Source of the DNA: Ambrosia x helenae
Lineage: Eukaryota; Streptophyta; Magnoliopsida; Asterales; Asteraceae
Assembly (NCBI GenBank): GCA_030844895.1
Contig: CM061228.1
Span: forward strand, 51,139,081-51,203,080
Reading direction: 5' to 3'
Length of the DNA stretch: 64,000 nucleotides
Below the pieces are notes generated by a model that was given only the letters and a program-made list of their open reading frames with translations, made no database searches and was not told the origin of the DNA. The position numbers were made by a program, and so were the translations under genes. The stretch's first letter is position 1, and the number at the start of each line of letters is the position of its first letter. Shown here in pieces: positions 32,957-44,829 of the stretch.

Positions 32957-33817
32957 GACCCACAACAGCATGGTTCTGATTATCGCCCATTCGTTTCTTA
33001 GAGTTCGAAGAAGTAGTGGCGGCCTTTGCTAAAACAGTTTTAGATCGTTCAGCAGCATTGGTGGTTTTCTCAGTAGACGTCTTGGTGCCCTTCCTAACCA
33101 AGTTTCCTTTCCTTACGTGTTTGTCTGTTAAAGTGGCCGCAAGCTGAATGGCTTCTTCCACCATAGTGGATTTTCCTCCAGTGACAACGTCTTGAATCAG
33201 ATCAGGTAATCCCTCGATATATTTCTCGATTGCTCGAGAGACCGGGGTGACCATGTGTGGAACCAATATGCTGAGTTCATGATATCGAGTATTATACGCA
33301 AGATTTTCACCACTGTCTTGTTTGAGCTCACGAAACTCATCCTCCAGTTTCCTGATTTCGTTCCTAGGGCAGAATTTAGCGATCATAAGTTCCTTAACCT
33401 CCGCCCAAGACAAAGATAATGCAACGTCAGCGCCCCGATTGCGCTTTTCGCCATTCCACCAGGTTAGCGCCCCCTTTTGAAGGACACTAGTAGCATAGTG
33501 AACGCGGAGTCCATCAGGACACTCGCTGTTCACAAAGGTGCTCTCCATACTTTCAAACCACTGGAGGAGGCCAGTAGCACCCTCCTCACGAGTGAATTTT
33601 GTGGGGTTGCAGGAATTAAAGTGTTTGCAAGTGCACCGAAATTGAGTCGCACCCCTGTGTTGGCACTGTTACTATTCTGAGTTATCTCACTGACAAGGTT
33701 TGGGATCACTACAGCAATTTGCTCAGCGACTAAAGATGCAAGGCGACGATCAGAACGTTGTCCAAGAGCACGAACAGTGCGTTGGCTGGCATCACGGAGC
33801 ATGCGGCGAGCAGACAT
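32957..33817 (-). pseudogene. Gag N-terminal and capsid part of element A
   Basis: It starts MSARRMLRDASQRTVRALGQ at 33817 and shifts frame once, before the CNPTKFTREEGATGLLQWFE block (about 33600). From there it stays open: ALTWWNGEKRNRG, KELMIAKFCPRNEIRKLEDEFREL and EKYIEGLPDLIQDVV, the last features of Ty3-type capsids. It then ends at the element B insertion and continues at 22688. It is the only protein of element A. Confidence 0.85.
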
Positions 33818-34496
33818 CTGTGAGGTAGTTAATGAATAATCATGAGATTAGAAAATGTAAGTGTATAACCGTACAGATGATTATGAAAGTATGAACTTGT
33901 AAGCAATATATGAAAATCATGAAATATGAAATATTGTTTATGAAACGAGAGAGTATTATTGAAAAGCTTGCATAAAATGCTTGGAGTGCCCTTGTCTAGC
34001 TGTAAAGCCCAACAAGAACGTTGACTTTTCAAAGGAATTGAACCCAATGGTGATCAAGGAAGACATGCTTTAGCCTATAAGTGGACACTCACTCCAGAAA
34101 TCCCCAGGTAAGCATAACAGGTCCGTTATTGGATTTATGCGCTATGCTTGCCTATGCCAGAAAACCCAGTGTACAGGCATCCACCCTTCCAGATTGCACG
34201 TGTTCCATCACACTCATTAAAGCTCAACAACTTTGAAGGAGTAAAATAAGGGTAGGCATTATGCCTAAGAGTGTCTTCATGAAAGGTACTGCTCCCGTTC
34301 CATGATGATGTAGACTTTCCACTCCTTGTAGGACACCATCTCTATGCACCATGATGAAAGATGAGAAGAAATGGAGAAGAAAGGAAAGATAGAGGAAGGA
34401 ATGTAGAGGGAAATGGGAATCTATGGAATACTATGCATGAAAGTTGAAGTTCGGTTATAGTCTAGGCCATTTTATCTAATAACCTATTTCCTATAA
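33818..34496 (-). other. 5' leader of element A between primer site and gag
   Basis: This 680-bp untranslated leader holds no ORF of note. Retrotransposon packaging signals usually lie here, but none can be assigned. Confidence 0.6.
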
Positions 34497-34513
34497 CCAT
34501 GGCTCTGATACCA
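34497..34513 (-). promoter_or_regulatory. primer binding site of element A
   Basis: The minus strand reads TGGTATCAGAGCCATGG three bases from the LTR end, complementary to initiator tRNA-Met. It fixes both the LTR border and the orientation of element A. Confidence 0.92.
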
Positions 34514-34516
34514 ATC

Positions 34517-37110
34517 TGTAACACCCCAACCGATGGCGGAATCATCGAGGTGCCACGTAGTGACGATTGTTCAAAAGCTCATGGTACTAAAATGTAAATA
34601 TTTGATTATTTAATATTGTTTTACAACATGTGAAATTAAATACATGACAACAAAAATAGAGATAATTGATTTATTTTAGTCTAAGTCCAAAGTCCTATGT
34701 GAAGCGTCAAGCAGCTTATCCTGAAACATGCACGAAAATAAATTTTGTCAACATAAGATGTTGGTGAGTACTACCTAGCTTTGTACATATAGTATAAGTT
34801 TGAAAAGTAGTACAATTCATGTGTCTAGTATCACCAAGGCATTATGTAAACACACAAGTAAGCAAACAAGACAAATATCAAATGTAAAGTTGATAAAATG
34901 AAATTGATAATGAGCACCCTAACACGTGTCAAGTCTAAAAGAGCACCATAACATAAGTTATGTCTAAATGAGCACCGTAACATAAGTTACGTCTATATGT
35001 AAAGAGCACCATAACATAAGTTATGTCTAGATGTATGATTTTGTATGTAAGCTACGTTCATGTTCAAACATAAGCACAAAGATAATCAAGACACGTATAT
35101 GAATTGTAAATGAATAAAAATGTATGTGTAAATGAATATGAAGGTTTTGTATACTTGTGCATGAATCACCCCAAAAGTTGTAAAAGCGAAAAAGGGGATA
35201 AGTAATACTCACCTTAGCAAGGTGGTAAGTCTTGTGGAATTGAATAAGTGTAATCCAACGTTTGCCAAGTATCACCCTATGTATAATGTAACAAATAAGT
35301 CTAAGTCTATCTAGTCTATAAGTATTTTCTAGGGTTCCGAATTGGGGATAAGTATTCATTTGATTAATAAATTAAACGTTTAATAAATAAGAGAAATTTG
35401 ATAATTAAATAAACAAAAGTCTTTTTGTAAATTTTAAATTTACGGTGGTCACAATATAAAGTTTTAAGTATGAAAATAATTTTTATAAAATTATTTACTT
35501 ATAAATAGAATATTAACTCTATTTATTTCAAATTGTCAGAATATAACTTTAATATTTAAAAATATTAAAATTAAAGAATTTTTTAAATTAAAAATTGTAT
35601 TTCTGTTCCAAATGAATAGAAATAATTTATGTAAAATTTTGGTATAAAAATATTGAAAAATGAATTTATTATGATTTATTTATGATTAAAAATAACAAAA
35701 ATTAATTAAAAATATAAAATGAACGGTTTTTCTGAAATAAAAATAAATTCTGAAATGTTTATTGCAACACAAGTTTAGGATAATTTTTGTGGGATTTAAT
35801 AAGATCGTTTAGATATTTTTATAGAACTTTATAATTATAATAGAATAAATTTGTAATATTTATTATATATAATAAATAAAAGATTTTTGAAAAACTAAAA
35901 ATTGGATAGTAAAGTTTATCATAAGAATAACTAAAGATAATTTTTGTAGGATTTATAAACCACCATAACTATTTTAAATGCAATTTATCATACAAAAGGT
36001 AATAATTGTTTTAAAAAAAATAAATAAAATAACTGTAGAAAACGGGGATCGAACCTAGGACATAACCCGGCCTGATCCCCAAACAGGCACAACCATACCA
36101 GCTGCTCTACAGCAGCCTTGTTTTCTAATTTACATTTTGATAAATTCTTAAATGCATGTCTGCAAGCTTCATCTTCCCCAAATAAACCCTAGAATTCCAA
36201 TCCGATTAAATACAAGATAAATCGTAATTAACCATAGGGTTATCAATGACCAGAGGCCGATTATCATCCTACAACAAAGAATTAAAACATACCAGACACG
36301 AAAGACTTCTACTCACGAGTCAACTCCTAAAGTCAACAGCTTCGATTAGACGCAGATAGTGGTTTGTTTGTGCGATTAAAGTGTACAGGAATTGGACTCT
36401 TCATGGCCTGAATAGATTTTGAGGATCAATTTATATAGTGGTCGGGTTTAAACGAATGCTTAGAAGGTTGCCTCGTCAAGGTGTTTAAATCGCGTAAATC
36501 ATGGTCTGTGATCACGTTGTGAACTTAAATTGTGATATGTTTATGGCCGAAAATCACGTGGGGGTCACGAATTAATCAGAATACCTTCCAGTAATAGCTT
36601 GATGGTGCTTCAATTTAGGAAGTTTGACTAACTGGTCAAAGGTTGTTGGGGCGGGTCTGCTGCTACGAAGAAGGAAGGAAACAAGAAGCAGCTTGTTCGG
36701 GTGTGTATAAAGGGCTAATGTCTCTATGTTCCATCACAAAAATGTCTGTGGCCCAGTGGTAGTGCTTGTGTGTGTTGTGTTCGAACCACTCCCAGGCTCG
36801 GGTTCGAGTCCCGGGAGGCTCTTCTTTTTTTTTTTTTTTGGCTGTGCAGAGGGAAAGGGAGTGGGCCTATGTTTGGGTCGGTTTTCTGGGCTTAACGATT
36901 GGGCTGTTGATTGGGCTTCGAAAGAGAACAAAAATACAAGAGGTTTGGGGTTGGGTTATGTGAATGGGTTAGGATGGTTGGTTAATGTAATGTCCAAACC
37001 AACTTTATTATTATTATTATTATTATCATTATTATTATTATTTATTATTATTTATTATTATTATTATATACAAAAAAAAATAAAATAAAGGAAAGGTGAC
37101 GGATGTCATA
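34517..37110 (-). repeat. 5' LTR of element A
   Basis: Starts TGTAACACCCCAACCG on the + strand and ends CGGATGTCATA. It is similar to 18454-21050 with scattered differences, clearly more than between the element B LTRs. It carries tRNA-like modules at 36033-36112 (minus) and 36749-36839 (plus, with 15 T residues after box B). Confidence 0.92.
36749..36839 (+). repeat. Pol III-type unit in the element A 5' LTR
   Basis: Box A TGGCCCAGTGG at 36749-36759 and box B GGTTCGAGTCC at 36801-36811 are kept exactly, as in the other LTR. A 15-T run follows at 36825-36839. Confidence 0.6.
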
Positions 37111-37115
37111 GCGGT

Positions 37116-38256
37116 TTCATTGGTTCACAAACTAGGTAAGTCAACTTCTTGTTTTCTTAATGTGTATTCTCTAGAAGCCTTGTAAGGGTAATGTGTTGAC
37201 TTGAGGTTTTGTTGGGTTTTGTGGGGTGGCTTCGGCCGAGAATAGGCATAGGGAAGGGCAAGTTATTTGTGGTAAGTTGGACAAGGTGATCATGCTCAAG
37301 TTTTCTATGTTGTGCTAACTTGGTGTAAGAGTTGACCTTGGCTCAATAGTGGTTTGTCTTGGGAATGCACTAGCCGATTTCTTGCATGCATTGGTGATAT
37401 TTTTGGATGGTCAAAGCTTATGGGAAGTGTAGTTATGAATGGTTCATGCCTTGTTGGTGTTAAGCATGGATGGATGTGTAACTAGATAGGCTTGTGACTA
37501 GGAAGGGAAGTAGACATGTGTGTGTATATATGCAAGTGTGTATATGTGTGTGTACAGATAGTTTTGTCACTTCTCCACTCTATGTATGTGTGTATAGTGC
37601 CGTGTATATGTATGTATGTATAGAGACATGAGTGTGTCTTGTACTAGTTAGGTAATGTCCAAAACAATGCACACCTTCTTTCCTTGGGAATAAGTGAGCC
37701 GCAAATTTCATAGGGAAAGAACAAGACATTTTAAGCAAGTCAACATGTGTAAGTGTTGTTCACTAAGGTGGACTAGATCCTCTTAAGGCAATGGTCTTGG
37801 ATTTGATGGGATCTTATTGTGCATGGGTGTTTGTATGGCCGTAGGCATGCATGTATGTGTGTTAGTGTATTTGTTTGATCCTCATGTTCATGTAAGTCTA
37901 GATGGATCAAGTTCAAGGTTACAAGTGGACGTTTGTTTGTACACGTACTAGTTTACTACATACATGTTAGTAACCTCTTTTATTTATGAATATTGTTTGA
38001 TTTGTCCTTGTGGGTAACAAGTTGGGAATTCTTGTTCAATTGCATGGTTTTCCTTTAGTCTAGTTAGGCATATTTAACTAACTGAGGCCTTGTACTAACT
38101 AATGTGTCTACTGTTAGATTGCATGTCTCGGGATTGTCTCGTTGGAACCCTGTATGATCTAATTATGACAGAATAGATGACATGGAATGATATGCACAAT
38201 GTATTCACGTGTAGTTAGGTGTATGGATATGACCTGTGATTTCGACGGGTGTCACA
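37116..38256 (-). repeat. solo LTR, right half
   Basis: Continuation of the LTR begun at 17337. It carries TATGTGTGTGTATA-type repeats around 37510-37620, ends ACGGGTGTCACA, and is followed by TSD CTTTT (38257-38261). No ORF of interest was seen. Confidence 0.85.
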
Positions 38257-38285
38257 CTTTTTGGTAGAAACAAAACAAAGAGTAA

Positions 38286-38553
38286 GGGGCTGTTTGGTAA
38301 GCCTCTTAATGAGGCTCTGAATCATTCAGTGTTGTATGATTCAGCATTCAAACGCATTTGTTTCAACTTCTGAATGGAATGGTTAAGGCTGAACCATTAA
38401 TATTTGGGGTGTTACTGAACCATTAAGCACTGAACTATTAAGCACTAAACTAGGCTGAACCTTAGTGAGACTCTCCTACCAATGTGGGATAAGAAAATTA
38501 ACCATTAAGAGGTCCAACTTAATGATTCAGCACTTAATCAACCAAAGAGCCCC
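38286..38553. mobile_element. Tourist-like (PIF/Harbinger) MITE inside a Mutator-type end
   Basis: Inverted ends GGGGCTGTTTGGTAAGCC and, reversed, GGGGCTCTTTGGTTGATTAAG are flanked by TAA on both sides (38283-38285 and 38554-38556). Removing it restores the GAGTAAACCTC terminus of the surrounding element. Confidence 0.88.
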
Positions 38554-38741
38554 TAAACCTCAATTTAGTAGTTTGCTGATTTTAACACTCTTAGTTTAAT
38601 AGTTTAAAATTTACGTTAATAGTCCATTAGTTTGCTGGTTTGTTTTAGTCCATGCCACCAACACCGTTAGTCTAGTTCCATTAAGTAATGATAAAAAGAT
38701 TATAATGCCCTTGATATTTTTTCAATAATAATATATACACA

Positions 38742-38799
38742 CACGCTCTCTCTTTCTTTCTCTCTCTCTCTCTCTCCCTCTCCCTCCCTCTCTCTCGTC
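38742..38799. repeat. CT-rich microsatellite
   Basis: A CTCTCT/CCCTCC run on the + strand, in the interior of the Mutator-like element. Confidence 0.8.
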
Positions 38800-41700
38800 T
38801 CCTTCTCTTTGAAACCCTAACCCCAGCAAGTCGTTCACCACTCTGTCACCACTATATTTAGAACTACAACCTCCTATCTACGTTCATAAAAGATTTGGGA
38901 TCTAAACATTTTTGCGCCATGAACACTGTCACACTATTACCATAACCTGAAACCGTCGCCACCATCACCATAACCTGCATCACTTGAAGCTTATTAAGCT
39001 TCTATTTTCTCGATCAACTACCAGCTGGGTGAGGTTAAGGCTTTGAAATGGTAGTCAGCTGTTGTGGAAGTGAGGTTTCAAATATTGCTGACGGTGAGAA
39101 GTGGTAGGCTGTGACATTGAATTTGGGTGGGTGGTCGAATGGTAGTTGTAGACGGCGGATGGTGGGGGCGGTTTTGGTTATTGTGGCTCGCGTTTTTGAG
39201 TGGGTGTATATGGGATGGTTCATGTAGTTTGATTTTTTTTTGTGAGTGCAGGTAGAAGATGAGGAATGGTAGTGGTGCCAGATCTAGAGATTCATCGACG
39301 AAGATGGGACGTTGTGGTGGCAAAACGCGGTGGTAGAGGTGGTTAACAACTTAGTGGGATTCGGGTTTCGAAGAGAAAGAGGTGGGAGAGAGGGAGAGAT
39401 AGGATGTGTGGTGTGTATAAGATATATAAATGTGTGTACATAAATGTGTTTGTATGTATATATATTATTAAAAGGAAAAATAAATGTAAATATCAAGGGC
39501 ATTATAGTCTTTGTGTCATAACTTAACCAAAATACACTAATTGTGTTAGTGGTGTGGACTGAAACTGAAACGAATCAGCAAACTAACAGACTATTAATGC
39601 ACTTTTTAAACTATTGGACTGGTAGTGTTAAAATCAGCAAACCACAGTGACGAAAATTGAGGTTTACTCAAAAACAAAAATAAGTTTATTTCGCTTTCGG
39701 TTTCGGTTTGAAAAATGGGTACATCGGGTTGGATATTATGTTTTATAGATAAAGGTTTTTGTAAAAATTGTTCTTATCTTACAATAGTCACTAGATTATA
39801 TCCCGGAAGCTTTTCGGAATAGACAAATCTAATATGAAGTGTTAAAATATGTGTTATAATGTAACTTAGAAATTAATGTACTACAATATGGGAAAACAAC
39901 AATTTTAATCATGTGAATAAAAATGAAAATGTATATTAAAAATAAGAAGTACGTTTGGATGAGGAGCAAAGCCATAAGCAACCATTGTAGGACGTGATAG
40001 AGTTGCAGGTCTTGAAGGTGCGACTTTTTTTGAAAATGAGTGGTTTTAACCTATTCTGCTCTGGATAAAAATAAATTTCCTATTTACTGTAATGAATTAC
40101 CTGAACATATTGTGTTTTTTTTTTCTATATGAACAAAAACCCACAAAAAAATGTTTTTTTCGCTTTTTGTATATAACTAAGATATTCGTTGGAAAGATAA
40201 TAAAACGCTCGTTAATTTGGTGTAATTTTTTGTTTAAAAAATCTCGTATATAAAAGTTATTAACGTTTAAAAAGTGTTGGGGAAAACATGAGAGAGAGAA
40301 ACCTTTGGAGGGAAATAAGGGGGATGATGTCACATAGCACACTCAAAGGGGAAGATGGCCTTATTAAGCGTCATGTCAGTTTTAGTGCTTTCTTTTATTA
40401 ATATACTAATTTATCGGTTTATCCACTGGGAGCATCTCGGGATAGACAAATCTAATATGAAGTGATAAAATGTGTGTACTATAAAAGGAATAAGCAGTTT
40501 TTTAGATTTTTTTTTTGTAAAGAACCAACGGTCGTCTTTGTACTACTGTCACTTTCTCAATACACTCTAAAGTTGCGATGTGAATCCGAAAAAAAAAACT
40601 AAATGGTATCAAATGATATGTCATGATGATGATGATGGTAGGTGATTCTGACGTTTAAAGTGAGCATATGTTAATGATAGACATACCTGTTCTTCGTCAA
40701 CCAACTCTTTAATTAAAAAGGATCATCACAAATCTTGGTTACAGTGTAGACATGGTACTCATTTGTAAGATTGTAATCAGAACATCAATCTTGAAAGTCA
40801 ATTTCTTTTCAAGAATTCGAGACAACTCATGCGGCAAACTGTTTGAGTCCTTATCCTTCAACTGCCTTTCCCTAATATCACATGTGACAGCTCCAATGAT
40901 CCTCATCACATCTTTATCAAACATCATAAACGATACACTACCAGTTTCATCTTGAACCCTGATGTGCAACTTGAACCTAAAACCAATAAACCATAATTTA
41001 TCTAAAAAAACTGTATGAAATGAAATAAACAATCTGGAAAAAAGTATATATCTTATGTTTTTTTAAAATACTTTGTGGTAATGGAGGTACATTCACACTG
41101 GCATTTTTCGACAAACCAACGCAGTAGCAGACAATTTCAGAATTGCTTCACACACTTCTTCAGCATGTTGCAAATATTTTGTTTTACTTAAAACTTTCTT
41201 GTAACACTTCCGACAGGCAGCATAAAACCAACCTTGGCTTTCTTCAACACTTTTTATAGTTCCAATCACAACACAAGACATCGAATGCAAATATATTATA
41301 TACAGAATATATAGTTTTATAGAAAATAAACATATAATAATTAAATAAAGAAACGTCCAAGCTATGTATAAAGCATTGAAACCTCTTGAATCTCGATGAG
41401 TTCATCGGCACGCTTCTTCTGTGTTCCAACTATAAATTCCTTACACAATGGATAGACAGCCTGGGAAGAAAGAACTGTTTGGAAAGTACAACCAGACTCT
41501 TGTTCTTGTTTCAATATAAAACTATAAAAAGATGCAAACAATTAAATCTATTAGCTAAAACAAAATGTGAATTTGCCTATACATATATAAATACACACTA
41601 CTTCTCCTTAGGTCATCCACTTCATCTATTTCTACATTGAGAAAGAGGCGAGATCCAACCTTATCGCTCCGAACTATAATTCGATCTAAAAAATTCACAA

Positions 41701-42181
41701 AATACATAGCATTAGTGAATTAATTTGTAATAATATCTTTTAAAAATAACAACAAAGAAACAAAAGTTACGTTCCACCCTTAACCCTTCCATGCTAGATA
41801 ACAACCATTAGATGGTCATTGAAATGCATATTGGAAATGAAATCCTTAAACTGTATTGCATAAGAATTCCACAATGTACATCGTAATGTCGTACCTCTAC
41901 CACAAAACAACAGAAACATAGATGTAAAACATACACAAAAATTTAATACTATACATTAATTAGAGATAATTTAATACATCAATAAATGTGTTCCACATAA
42001 AAATTAAATCAGTCAATCAAGAATTAACTTCTTCATAACATTTATATATTACACAAATTAAAACATAGGACTCACCTTAAAAATAGAATATTTTTATTAG
42101 CTGTCAGATCGGTAAAAAGAAGAACGATACTTTTCCAAAAACATGTATAGTATAAAAATTTTAAGAAATTCTTACTCCAGT

Positions 42182-44829
42182 TGTCACACCCTCAAATTCC
42201 ACTTGCGGGGTTTTACCGCGAGGCGCGTGACATACTAAGATCCAAGTCAACGGTTACAATAAACGACAACTATATGATATGAAAATAACGTAGAAATAAT
42301 CAACCACGCAGTTAAAAGTTTCAAACGTAAAATAGACAACGACAACGGAAGCACAAAGTTTACAAAACCATAGTTTCAAATATATGTAGTTAAACCAAAC
42401 ATGGTTTACTTATGAATGCAAGACTAGATGCAGTGCGACTCCAATGCGCCTAAGAATCTCTTCTAACTTAGCGACCTGAGAAAACATGCAAAGTTAATCA
42501 ACACATACAGCGCCGGTGAGTCACAGAGATAAAGTTTGCAAAAGTTTGTAACAGTTGTAAACCAGACCCAACAATCCTTACATCTATACCTGATGCTAGC
42601 TAGACACCGTTTCATGATACTATAGTGTCGTGAACCACTGCTGAACGTTAGAATGCCTCTATACCCGTCACCGGTTCAATACCCAGTGCCGTAAGTTTGT
42701 AGGACAAATATGCACCCGCCATCGACTTCCAATCGGCCCAAGTGGGCTTGCCAGGCCCAATAGATCTATTCACACTTTCCCCGCTATGTATTCACATATT
42801 AATGGTTCACTATGTTTGAGAGGTCTTTACCGATGAATAAAAGTCACTAAGTATCCATGTGATATAATGTAATATGTTGCTCTAAAAGTTTGTAAGTTCG
42901 TACCGCATGTTTCTCCCCCCAAAAGTATGAAAAAAAAAATAAAGAATGGGGCTGTGACGCTCACCTTAGTTTGCTTTCCTTAATTATAGACACAGTCTTG
43001 ATAGTCCCAGATACCGGTGATCTATCATAAAAGTTTGCATAAGTGTTTTGACTAATAACCCGTAGGTTAACTAGTCCCCGATTGTCCATATCATGACTAA
43101 GTATGTTTGAGAACGTGTTTGACTGTTAAACCGACACACCAGACCGACCTGGCATCCCGTTGGTGACCCATTACACAAACTAATCAAGTCCATATAGATT
43201 ACACATAAGGTTCATGCATAAAACACTTAGTTTCCATCGAAAATCGCACACACGATGAAGTAAGGTCGAATCAACAAGTTTGTGAAGTTCATTTGACCAA
43301 TGTGGGTCCTCATTCGACCCTTGTGTTGTTGATTCGACCCATACACAAGTTCATTTGACCTAACATATGTTAATTCGACCTAAACACATGTTCATTCGAC
43401 CTAACACATGTTCATTCGACCTTAAAACATGTTAATTCGACCAAAACAAGATTCATTCGTCTAAAATAATGTTGGTTCGACCTCCAAGTTCTTCATTCGA
43501 ACCCATGAAGGGTCGAATGAACTTGGTTGGTTCGACCCAGTTCAGCCAAACATCACAAAACACACCAAATCGCATCTAAACAGTCCGAAAACATCACGAA
43601 ACACCACAAATCACAACAGTCAAACATTAATAACATATTCCCACAAAACCCTACTAATTCTACTTCGAAATCAATCCGTTTTATAACTTACCCAAAATGG
43701 CAAATTATAGAAATGTCACATCAATGCATGTAAATTTTACCAAAATGGAAACTTTGTTGAAATCACTTAAAGTAGCATAATATGCTCAGATTATCATGTA
43801 TATGAAAACCCATAATCATTTCATAAACAATAACATCATGAACACCCTAGATTTAACACAAAATCCCCAAAATAGACAAAACATCATCATCCATCAACTT
43901 GTAACCTAAGATAATCATAAATCATCCTCAATAGCAGCCCTAGATCATTGTTATATCATCTAAACAACATTCAATCATCAAACAACCCATGACACAACAT
44001 GAAACACCATTAACACATGTTAATTCGTATGAAAACTCAAGTTTAATGATGAGGTTTTGTTAACAAAGGTGCTGGAAAGGTTTTAAATCATGAAGACCAT
44101 CTTATAACAGATCTGGACCCTTGGGGTTTAATAAAAACGAATAAAAAATGCTTGAATAGGATTTTAGATTAAGAACACACCTTAAATCTTCTTTTGTTTG
44201 TGACATAGAAGGTGTTTGTAGGTTAGATTATGGAAAACAAGTTCAAAAACTCCTCCCCAGGTGTTTAAGGTTGAGAGAGAGCAATTAGAGGCGTTTAGGG
44301 TTTGTGAAATGATGAAAAATTGCAAAGTATGGTATTTATACTAACTGTTGATTCGACCTTTACAGGGGTCGAATGAATATTTACAAGGGTCGATTGGCCT
44401 TTAATCAACTAGTTCGAACCCCCTATGGGTCGAACCAGTTTCCAGTTTTCCCATTTTTTTCCGGTTTTGTTGTTTTAACGCATTTTAACAAATCCTAACA
44501 TATGAACATGTAATCCTAACACATGTTAAGCATATATAATCATGTATAATCATATGAACATCGTTTAAACCTGTATTTGCACAATATATAACATATATGG
44601 ATCAATCTAAGTATGTCACTTAATTCAATTTATGTAATTCACCAACAACGAGACTCAAGACTCGTGTGTACACAAAATGACCCCAATGATCCTCCAAATC
44701 ATTGAACCCTAGACAATACTTAAAGAAATCCCAACTCAACTGACCCAGTTAAGTACGTTAATAAATGTTTTTCGCTAAGGTAGACTTATAAGTTTGTAAA
44801 ATGTTAAGTTGAATATGCCGGGTGTCACA
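42182..44829 (-). repeat. solo LTR in an RPA-like exon
   Basis: A 2648-bp LTR from TGTCACACCCTCAAATTCC to CCGGGTGTCACA, of the same family as the element B LTR. Flanks CCAGT (42177-42181) and CAAGT (44830-44834) differ at one base. There is no internal region. It contains tandem TTCGACC-centred units at about 43300-43530. Confidence 0.85.
43300..43530. repeat. tandem array of about 20-bp units with TTCGACC
   Basis: Around ten imperfect units of the form ACATGTTCATTCGACCTAAC repeat in direct orientation, with some variation. Single related units recur near 44350-44440 in the same LTR. Confidence 0.75.

Larger units (their letters stand above)
18454..37110 (-). mobile_element. element A: gag-only LTR retrotransposon, host of nested element B
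   Basis: Two direct repeats of about 2.6 kb (18454-21050 and 34517-37110) flank an internal region. A tRNA-Met-type primer site sits just inside the right repeat, so the element runs on the minus strand. Flanks GTGGT (18449-18453) and GCGGT (37111-37115) differ at one base. After subtracting element B and one TSD copy, the interior is about 3.2 kb. It encodes only a Gag protein with zinc knuckles; no protease, RT, RNase H or integrase is present. This layout matches plant non-autonomous TR-GAG elements. Its movement would need enzymes from a partner element. Confidence 0.9.
38280..39669. mobile_element. Mutator-like non-autonomous element with about 180-bp inverted ends
   Basis: The left end starts GAGTAAACCTCAATTT (split by a Tourist MITE). 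The right end is its complement, and about 180 bp inside each end are similar, including the AATGCCCTTGATATTT block. Flanks CAAAACAAA (38271-38279) and AAAAACAAA (39670-39678) match at 8 of 9 positions, as expected for a Mutator TSD. The interior has a CT-rich microsatellite (38742-38799) and several minus-strand ORFs without recognised domains. Confidence 0.75.

Noticed and set aside
39035..39502. Minus-strand ORFs in the Mutator-like element as a captured gene (Pack-MULE)
   Set aside because: Rich in H, P, T and S from simple sequence, no splice pattern or domain.
43300..43530. CRISPR-like array
   Set aside because: Units are direct, contiguous and without unique spacers, in a plant LTR.
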